From the NCBI GenBank assembly GCA_029721435.1, contig CM056586.1, forward strand, positions 68,969,679-69,033,678: a DNA stretch of 64,000 bases, given 5' to 3'. The stretch is from Gymnothorax reevesii. Taxonomy: Eukaryota; Chordata; Actinopteri; Anguilliformes; Muraenidae. Each line of letters starts with the position of its first letter. Positions within the stretch are counted from its first letter, which is position 1. Shown here piece by piece: positions 12,801 to 22,900 of this stretch. A program made the translations under genes and the position numbers. The notes under the pieces are model-generated. The model saw only the letters and a list, made by a program, of their open reading frames with translations. It had not been told where the DNA came from and searched no databases.

Positions 12801-15800
12801 CCTGTCTCAGCGAGTTTACTACTCTCTCTGTTTCCTGTCTCAGCGAGTTTACTACTCTCTCTGTTTCCTGTCTCAGTGAGTTTACTCCTCTCTCTGTTTC
12901 CTGTCTCCGTGAGTTTACTCCTCTCTGTTTCCTGTCTCAGCGAGTTTACTAAACTCCTCTCTCTGTTTCCTGTCTCCGTGAGTTTACTCCTCTCTGTTTC
13001 CTGTCTCAGCGAGTATACTAAACTCCTCTCTCTGTTTCCTGTCTCGGCGAGTTTACTAAACTCCTCTCTCTGTTTCCTGTCTCAGCGAGTTTACTAAACT
13101 ACTCTCTCTGTTTCCTGTCTGTTTGACTGTTTTTGCTGCACAGTTGAATTAGACCACTTCCCAATCTGCCCTTGTAAAAATGAGACGTAATATTTTTTTC
13201 TTTTTGGGATTTTTATTTCATTTTTTTAGCTTTGAATGATGGTTTTTGTGTGTGTGTGCGTGTGTGTGTGTGCGTGTTTGCGCGCGCGCATGTGTGTGTG
13301 TGTGTGTGTTTGCGTGTGTCTGTTTGAGATATGATTGCGGCCAAAAATTGTCAGGATCAGTGAAACTTTTGAAGGGAAAGAAGTTTTTTGTTTTTTTTTT
13401 TGCTTTAGATTCTGATTGGAAACAATGACCGAATTTTCAAAAGGGATTACCAGCTCGTGGTCTTATGGAATTATAACATTGAATTTCATATACTTAGCAA
13501 AATGCAAGCGCTTAAAGGTGACTGAACAAAAGGCAGTTTACGACTGGTGTACCAGAACTAACGCAATGCATTAATTTTTGCTGTCCCCAAAAAAACAAGT
13601 CTTCGTCGACTAACACATGGCTGTTTTTTCTGATTGGTCAAAATTTTTTAACTTTGTTCCTAGCCTCCTTTTCAGCTGTGAAGTTGAGGTATGACCACAC
13701 AATAGTCTGATGCATTTCTACAGTCAAACCGTAACACATTCTAATGTTTAATACTCTTCTCCGTAAACTCACCCTCCCTTCCCCCATTTTGACTACAAAT
13801 GAAGAGCCTGGCCATATCAATGGAGATGAATTTTGAGGCCTTGGGGATTCCTCCTGTTCTCAATCATTGGGGAGGCTGGGGAGAAGGTCCATCGATAAAA
13901 GTGTTTCGGCCTCACATGGAGTCATCATGGGAGAGAGAGTTAAATTTGTGATTTTCTTTCCAGATGTAAGGGCTCTCTTACTGCCTGAAAAGAGTTTTTG
14001 TTTACAGAGATTATTCCCTGAATTTTTCAGGGGTGAAGCATCACGGCTTTTAACCCATTGGAGGGAGGTTTTGTTTGTACTTGGTGATAAGTGGTATTTC
14101 CCTTTTTTATATATGTAAATTTTTTCCATTCTAAAGCAAGTGATGCATGGAGCCAGGCCAAAGCAGGCTATTGTATATCCTCAGGTCCATGGACTAATTA
14201 GTTATTTATTTGTTAATGTATTCAGTTCCTTACCAAGGTTCAGTGTTTCTGGGATTTCAGTCTGAATCATGAGATGATCTTATGGGGTAAATAACAAATC
14301 AAATAAATGGTTTTCAGGTGGTGACTTGGCAAATTTTTGGTTTTCAGGTGGTGACTTGGCAAATTTTGAGCCAAAACAATGAGAGTCTGTTGCTATTGTA
14401 AAAATCAGCATTACTTCGATGAGTGTTCTACCTGTGTGATGTGAACTGTTTGCAGAGAGGTTTTGTTCCTCTATGCATATCAGCAGCATAGCAAATTCTG
14501 GAGTGTGTCTGTCAGTGGGCATGCGTTAGGTGAGCGTTAGGTGAGTGTAATGGTAGGAAATATCTGCCCGGATGACTCCTCTCCAGCTGAAAACAAAGTC
14601 GGACACTTCCTAGTAGGAGCGCACAGTAACTTCATGTACTATCTCGTGGTCAGGATGGTTGTTACAGGAGTTGCGTCAGTATTGGATCCTCTGAATAATT
14701 CCATAATTGGAAAATTTTGCTGCTGTTTTTCAGATCAGCTCTTTCATGTGTTGGCGATGCACATGCGTCTGTACAGCATCGACTCCGCGTACAACCCCTG
14801 GACCCGTCTCACGCAGATCAACCCGAGCAGAGAGTCAGAGTGAGTTCTGTATCCTGCACAGCCCTCTGTCCTGACCCATACAGCCCCCTCACACAGCTTT
14901 AGCTTGTCTCTCTAACCCCTGCACTCTCCTTTACACACACAACTGCATCCTCATCTAGTTCACCTTTTAAGAATATACAACATAATGGTGGCAATAGAGT
15001 CCGAATGAGTATGTCCCTGTCCTTATCCGAAAACATGGTGAATATATTTCAGTTTCCATCTAACCTGGGATTTTTATTCTTTTTTTTCTTGTTTCAGTAG
15101 GGTCTGCCGGGATGAGAGGGCTGAGGTCCCAATGCTGTTCAGGGACGTCTCCTCTCTGCTGATCATCTTTGTGCTGACTATGCCCCAACCGTTACACAAA
15201 GGTATCACGCTACCAATGCGCCTGTTATGACGCAGTATTACACAAATACTATGTCCAAATATTTATGTACCTGACTGTTGACAGAACAGTACTGAAGGTT
15301 AGGTTATACAGGCCTCTCTCGTTTCCCGTTTCAGAACATTTCACCTGTTTGGTGAAGGTGCTGTACACCCTCCATTACATCCAGGCCATCGCTGGGCTCT
15401 CACTCAAGTTCAGCCCTGAGGAGCGACAGGCCTGGAGGTCGTCTGAGGCCGTTAACAAGGTAAAGGGGTCACATTCTTCAGTTTCGTGGCCCTCTCGAAC
15501 AGGAGAGTGAAGCCCTCGGGGCCACCACCAGTTCTTTTGATTGTCGCTGTAACTGTTCTTGAAGTATTTGTTGGCTCAGTCGACATGACTGAATTAACTA
15601 ATTATCCCCCGCCGCGCGATTAGAGCGAAGCGGGGGATATAGTGTTGGTCTCCGTCCCAAGTAAGTATGCACGTCCGTCCGTCCCCATGTCCCTTTGTCC
15701 GTACGGACACATAAAATTGAGGCGGCGGGGGGATATTGCCATGTTAGTGGCAGACACTTGTTTCACAGTTATTTTAGCCTCCATTGTCTGCGTCATTTCA

Positions 15801-16870
15801 CCATGTCATTTGACTGTCGCTATTAAGTTTATACCTTTTCATAACCACAACAAACAGTGTCAATGCGGGACTTAAAATGTTTGTGAACATTCAGTGATTT
15901 CAGTTGGGCGTCACTTCGGTTCTGAACGATAAACTGGCCTCTAGGTGCTGTGGGGAAAACTCCTATTTTCATAAATTCCATTCACATTTTTGCTCATTCT
16001 AAGATGTTCTGCATTATTACGTTTTTCATTTTTCTTATCAAGTTTTGCGACTTTGTTATCCACGTAAAATAATCATTGGGCCCTAAATTTTTTTGTCTGC
16101 ATGAAAATTGGTGGCCACCTGACGACACATTCCGCATTTGTTGTCAATATTCAATATGTTTTAGAAACAATCAACAGTTCCGTTCTCTTTAAAAAAAAAT
16201 GCTGTTATAACCTCAGTATACTTTTTTTAAATGATGGTCTGATAGTGTATATTGTGGGTGTAAACCACTGGTTGGCGTCCTTTTTGTTGACTATGTTTTT
16301 CTTTGGTATTTATAACCACGCAGGTCACTGTGCTGTAATCTGGGGTTTAATGCAGTATTTTTCCCCGTCGACTCACAGGACAGCTGGAACGGCAGGAAGA
16401 CGTGGGAAGTGCTCCTGAGCTGCGTAATCAGTCAGCTCTCGGAGGGGAAGGGTGTTTATGACGCAGCCCCTGAGGAGATGTCAGTGGTAAGCCTCATGCC
16501 GCACGATACAAAAAATGTTTTCACGCCCTGAAAACATCACACGGTTCAACATTCTTCTCTGGTCGTTTGGACTCCTTGATTATCTATTCATAATCCTGAC
16601 AGAGAAGACCCCCCTATGCTGTCAAGGAAGCTTGCAGCCCTGTATAGTCCTGTACGGTTGGATCTTCAGTTGTGCAAAACTGCTTGAGAAATTCTGCACA
16701 ACCAATTTGTGTGACCCCAACACCAGTATGGTGTGGTGTGGAGCCAACATGGTGCTCTGATTCAATTTACTGACAACTGTAGATGTTTGTCCTTTGGTGA
16801 CCACTGCCAACTTATGAGTGATTTCAGTCTCTCCGACCTGTGAGGTCCAGCAGTGGACACAAGCTCTGAT

Positions 16871-16955
<85 letters not shown>

Positions 16956-19900
16956 CGCGCGTGTGCGTGCGTGTGCGTGCGTGTGCGTGTTTGTGTGTGT
17001 CCCATCTTTTCTGGCCCAGCTGAGCTCCAGTGTCTGGTCCCCACAGTCCATTGAGTACTACCTCCAGCAGTTCTGCCTGCCCTTCCTACGGCTCTCCAGC
17101 CTCTTGCAGCACCACCTGTACGGGGACGACCTGCCGGGCTGTTTGGTAATGTTCCCTCATAGTGCTCTAGTGCGCCCCCTGCTGTCTCACTGCCTGTCCG
17201 GACCACCGTCACCACAGCTAATCTCCTCTGCTCTCCCTCCTGTTTCAGAGGGAAGAGGAATTCACAGTCTTGGCCAGTGGTTTGGGGCTTCTGTCGTCAG
17301 CCCATGAACCGTCGAGCCCGTGGGACAGCGCCCGCTGCCTGGAGTGGGTGGTGTGTCCGTCTGAGCTGATCTCTCTGTGGTGCGCTGAGGTCACATGCTT
17401 GACGGAGATGCAAGCAGAGCAAAAAATGGTAATAACAGAAAGAGCTCTGCACCATAATAATGCAACCACTAAAATATTAAAACTATGACTTACTATTTTT
17501 CACATTGTTTCACCTAAGTGTTATGACTTGAAAATCGCAACACAGAAAACCAGCAATGACAACTTAAACAAATTTATTCTCCACTGATTAGGAAAAAAAA
17601 ACTTCAACAAATGATCCACTGTAATCTTATAAGAACACTCTAATGCCACAGTGTAACTCTGATGCATTTATAAACACTAGGAACATTCTGGAAAGATCTA
17701 CAGGAGTCCTGTGTGATCCGGCCCCCTCCAGGCAAGAAGAAGCGAGAAACTTCTAGAAAGCACTAGTCTGCAAAATAAACTGTTGCACAGACATACCACC
17801 AGAGGGTGCTAAATGATAACCAAAATAAACAAATTCCTGACCAGTCATAATGGGAATTTAAATAGTGTCTAACAAATCTCCATTTGCAAATGATGTACAG
17901 TGCTGTACACAAAATATTCATACATAACACAAGGGACAATGAATAGGCTTTATCTGGAGGAAAGCTGAATTTTAAGAGTTTCCATTCCATTTTTGCAGAC
18001 CTTACGCTTTGCATTTATCTTCCCCTGGCGACTCACGCGGCGCTGCAATGCGCTTGAAAATAAAAATGCATCTGTCACTCATTCTATTTTCTGTTGTCCA
18101 ATCACAGTAAAGTCGAGGTGGGGTTTGATTTAAATTGTTATACACAAAGACGGAGGTTACATAGTGTGTGGCTGCTGGCACAGTCCTGGTGCATCCAGTT
18201 TCTCTCATTCTCTACAAGAGCAAAAGAAAATCCTTGGGTTTAAAAAAAGACCAGTAATCCTCCAAACTTCCTGGTAAAATTTGCTGGCTGATGCCAGTTT
18301 CGTCGTGAGGAATGTGGGCAAAATAAGCGACTGCTGCAGACTGCAAGGGCCTGGTGACTACAGGAAACACACCGCAGATGCCTTTTACAAAGTAGACCTC
18401 AGAAAACCATTTTTCTGTCAATTCTGCGATATTGTTGAGGTATTTTCATTGTTCATCATAATTTCATTGATTTCTTTCCTTGATCATTTTTATTTCATGT
18501 GAAATTCTGCTGCTGTGGAAGAGATGGTCGTGCTCTGTGGTTACGTCCTACATTTTATTTTAGCTGGTGGAGAACGTGTTTGATAGTGGCTGGGTACAGT
18601 GAAGACTAACACCGCCCTCAAACACCTTGAGTGAACGCGCCAGTTAGCCTTATCGCTGTCATAGCTTTGCGAGACTGGCCATTGATCCTACCCCATAATG
18701 AATATGAAATGAATATAAGGAGTAACTTGCTTTCTGTCTGCTCTCATCCCAGACCCTGCTGGTCCAGGATCTACACTGGGCCGGCCCGCACCTCCTCCAG
18801 CTGCCTGACAACTATAACACCATATTCCAGTACTACCACAGGAAATCCTGCACAGCCTGCAGTAGGGTTCCCAAAGATCCAGCCCTTTGCCTTGTGTGCG
18901 GAACCTTTGTCTGCCTCAAAGGCCTGTGCTGCAAGCAGCAAAGCTATTGTGAATGTGTTTTGGTAAGTGGGGGCCATACTGACCGGGTGTAAACAGATAT
19001 TTTATTAGCAGCAACGGCAACAATATAATTAGCTGCAAAAGAAGCATTATCATAAAGGGTCATTCTGTGTCAAGTCAACCAGAGTTCCCCACATCAAAAT
19101 TTTGATTTTGATGAAACTTTGCACATTTCAAGACATATGCATTGGCAGTACTGAGGTCAAATATTTCAGCTCAATTACTGCTAGTTTTTGGCCTATTTTG
19201 GGGGGGGGTCAATCTTAACAAAATCGCCTTAATTTTGGAGGGAGTTTGAGGGCCTCAGAAATGAATTCTAAGAGCCGACAGACCCACAAGTTTCATTTTG
19301 TCATCAGAAAAGTTGCTGAACTCTTGGCTTAAGCTACTTTTTTTTTTACTCAGTGTGTTTAGTTTATCTGTACTGTGGCCTGGAAAAAGCAAAAAAAACA
19401 CAAATCATACAAATTTTTTCAAAATTTAATGCATTTATTATTCTGTAACTATTTATGATGCAAATGACGGCTGTAGCGCAAAATGGGCTCATGCGACTTA
19501 CGACTGGTTCTGTGATCCGGGGTCGCACATATGATTTGCAGAAAATGTGGGAAGGCTTAGCCTTCATTACGCACCGCCCACGGTGCTGATCAAACAGACA
19601 AAGTTGTTTTTCAGAATTTTTGGTCAGAGAAGCAGTATGTGTGCAGTGAAAACAGAACTCCAGCTTCAAAACAAATAAGAAAAATATTTTCAAATCATAG
19701 TGTGGAATTAATTGAATTCCAGCTGCATGCATGTGGTAAATTGAAGCCTTATTGGCAAACTAGCTGGCTAGCTTGCTACATAGGTGTGCTAATCATTAAA
19801 CATTTTGTTATCACTTTAGCTAGCAAGCTAGCTAGCAATTATTATATTAGAGGCGTACTGTTGCCTTATTAGCAGGCTTGCTGTGTAGCTCGCTACACTG

Positions 19901-22900
19901 GTGTGTTCGCTAATCATTAAACAGTTTATCACTTTAGCTAGCAAGCTAGCTAGCAGCTATTATAGTACAAGCAAACTGTTACCTTATTTGCAAGCAAGCT
20001 GGCTAGCACGCCACACTGTGGAGCTAGCTAATCATTGAGCAGTTCGTTATCACTTTAGCTAGCAAGCTAGCTAGCGATTGATAATGCAGAAGCAAACTGT
20101 TACCTTATTAGCTAGTTAGCTGGCTAGCCTGCTACACTGGTGCGCTAGTTAATCATCAAACAGTTTATCACTTTAGCTAGCAAGCTAGCTAGCAATTATT
20201 ATAGTAGAAGCAAACTGTTGCCTTATTAGCAAGCTTGCTGGGTAGTTCTCCTCGGGTCCATGGCACCGGTACGACCTCCCATTGGTCCGACCTCCCATTA
20301 GTTCCCTTGCGCGATGAATAAACACACATTCATGCGTACAACGACAACCATAGTACTTTGTTGTGATTTATTATTCATAGAGATATAGCAGAACTCTAAC
20401 TGTGTTCTGGCCTGATGAGGATGAATGTCTCTCTCCAGCACTCTCAGAACTGTGGGGCAGCGACTGGCATCTTCCTCCTCATCAACGCCTCCGTCATCAT
20501 CATCATCCGAGGCCACCGCTTCTGCCTGTGGGGCTCCGTCTACCTGGATGCCCACGGAGAGGAAGATCGAGACCTGCGGTAAAACCAAAAAACACACGGA
20601 CACACTCATGTAACTGCAGCAAACTCACCACTCCTCCTCTTTGTACTACAACTACGTAGCTTACATTCTAGATTAGCTCCTCACCTTAAGCTATGCAGGT
20701 GCTTTTAAGCAGTACAGGTGTTCTAAATTGACACTGGACATTTCCTGACGCTACGCGCTCAGACGGATTGCTGCCTCTATTCCGGTATTCCACCAGTGGC
20801 AAAGATTGAGTTGTAATTTCCTGACTGCACTTCATGTCATTTGGGGCAGAGAGTCAGAAAGTTGGCTGTCCCATTGAAGTGTTTCTAAGCAAGGTCACGC
20901 AAGGCGATATTCTGTATTTTCCTCGAACATAAAGCCGTCTGCATATGACTTAGGTTGTACTTGGATGTGGTCCTCTTATTTCGTGATTTAATCAGTTGGC
21001 GCCTACAAACTTGTGGCCAGAAATGACAAAATGGACAAGTACTGCATGTTTATGAAAAATGGAAAAATGTGTTACTTTATTTAACTTACCAACTTAAATT
21101 ATGTATCATCATTTGATTGTCTGTCCTTGCATCACAATGTTTCCTCTTGGTTGACTCCCTTAAGGTGGTGGAGGGGCTTGAATTTTCTAAATAATTGCAA
21201 ATCTGAAAGACATTGTTATGGATAGAGGTTTTCATTGGTTGATATTGATCGTGGATGACTTACGATATTTTATTTCAACAAAGCCCATACATCTTTTGAA
21301 GCATCTCTTAATTTAGCACTACCTTCTCTTTCATCAGCTGCTGAGCTGCTAGCGTTCTTGGCTCTGTTGCTAGCCTCAGGCTTGGCTGTGCATTTAAAAA
21401 ATGCTGATATTTTACTTGACTTCTGCTGGCAGGCTAGTTTAGCACCCAGGCTGATTTATTGTGGGGCAATGCTGCTTTAATGTGTGTCGAAGTTACCCAT
21501 GTCATGTGAACTGATGTACCCGCATACCATTATGGATGCTGGCTTTAAAATTGTGATCTGATGACAAGCTGGATGGTTCCTGTCCTCTTTGGCCTGGAAG
21601 ACACGGTGTGCATCATTTTCAAATGGAATTTCACATTCTGATGAGTCAAACCACGGGGCAGTTTTCTACTTCCCTTCAGTTGATCTTTAATGAGTTTGGG
21701 CTCAGAGAAAGCGGCTGCATTTCTGGATCTTGTTTGTATATAGTTTGATCTTCACATTACAGTACAGTTTTAACTCTTCTTTTTGTAGGATGCGAAAAGC
21801 TGTGTTCACTGACAGAGTTTTTCAGAGGTGTTCCTGAGCCCATTCAGTGATTTTCATCACTGAGTCCTTTTTTTTTTTCTTTAATATAAAGCCACCTGAG
21901 GTCATTCAATTTTGGTTTTCCATCTTGCCCTGTGCATACAGAGATTTTTTTTTCCAAATTCTTTGAATCTTTAAATTATACTATGCAGTGTAGATGATGA
22001 AATCCCAAATGTGGAATTTTACATTGAAAAATGCAATTCTTCACCTGTTGAACAATTTTCTCACGCAGAGGTCACCATCTTTACTTCTGATAGACTCCGC
22101 CTCCCCGGGATGCTCTTTTTATAACCAATCATGTTACTGACCGGTTTCCAATTAACCTAATCAGCTGTGAGATGTTCTACCCGGTGTATTTTTCTAGCGT
22201 CAAACAATTTTCCAGTCTTTTGTTGTCCCTGATCCAATTTTCTTGAAATGTTTTGCTGGCATCAAATTCAAAATGAGCTGACATTTTTCAAAAAACAATC
22301 AAGTTTCTTAGTTTCAACATATGTTTTGATTTTACTTTTCTCAATTAAATATAGAGTTAACATAATTTGTAAATCATTGTATTATACTTTCATTTACATT
22401 TTACACAGTGTTCCAACTTTTTTGGAAACAAGATTCTGATTTCTTTAGATGGCAGTATTGTGTGCAGTCGGGTTTATAAATATTTGGACATCGGTAGTCG
22501 ACAAATTATTATCATTTCAGTTTTTTTCCTCAGCATATTATGGATGAAATTAAATAATAAACATTCACTCAAAGTGCAGACTTCAACTTTAATTTGAGGG
22601 TTGTTTCCTCCTAATTGCATCAAAAAATGTTGGAATTATTACCTTTTTATTTGTGTCCCCCCCCATTTTTTATAGATGAGAAGTAATTATTGGCACAGCT
22701 GTTCCACAGCATGATGATGATGTTGTCATTATCTTATTTGCAACATAGCAGAGTAAAGGTCTTGTTGATGTACGCTCCGTGAAGCGTGGTCTTGTGTGGG
22801 CATGCATGGTGGCCAGTGGAACTGATTTTCCTACTATTGATGATATGACTGCTGACTAATGTTCGTATTCTGAATTGTGGATGACTATATTATCTCCTCT

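Noticed and set aside
11820..13097. Long open frames on both strands with an 11-residue repeat ([15 protein letters not shown] and [15 protein letters not shown])
   Set aside because: They come from a 33-bp minisatellite, which leaves all frames open. Composition follows the DNA repeat, and the array lies in a UBR3 intron.
11323..13112. Recursive splicing (zero-length exon) sites in each repeat unit
   Set aside because: Recursive sites need CAG directly followed by GT (CAGGT). Here the acceptor-like CAG and donor GT share one G (CAGTGAGT), so the two cannot act back to back as in the known mechanism.
16622..17307. Frames rich in Val-Cys or Thr-His
   Set aside because: Translation of the (GT)n microsatellite; the real coding sequence here is visible UBR3 exon 13 in one frame only.
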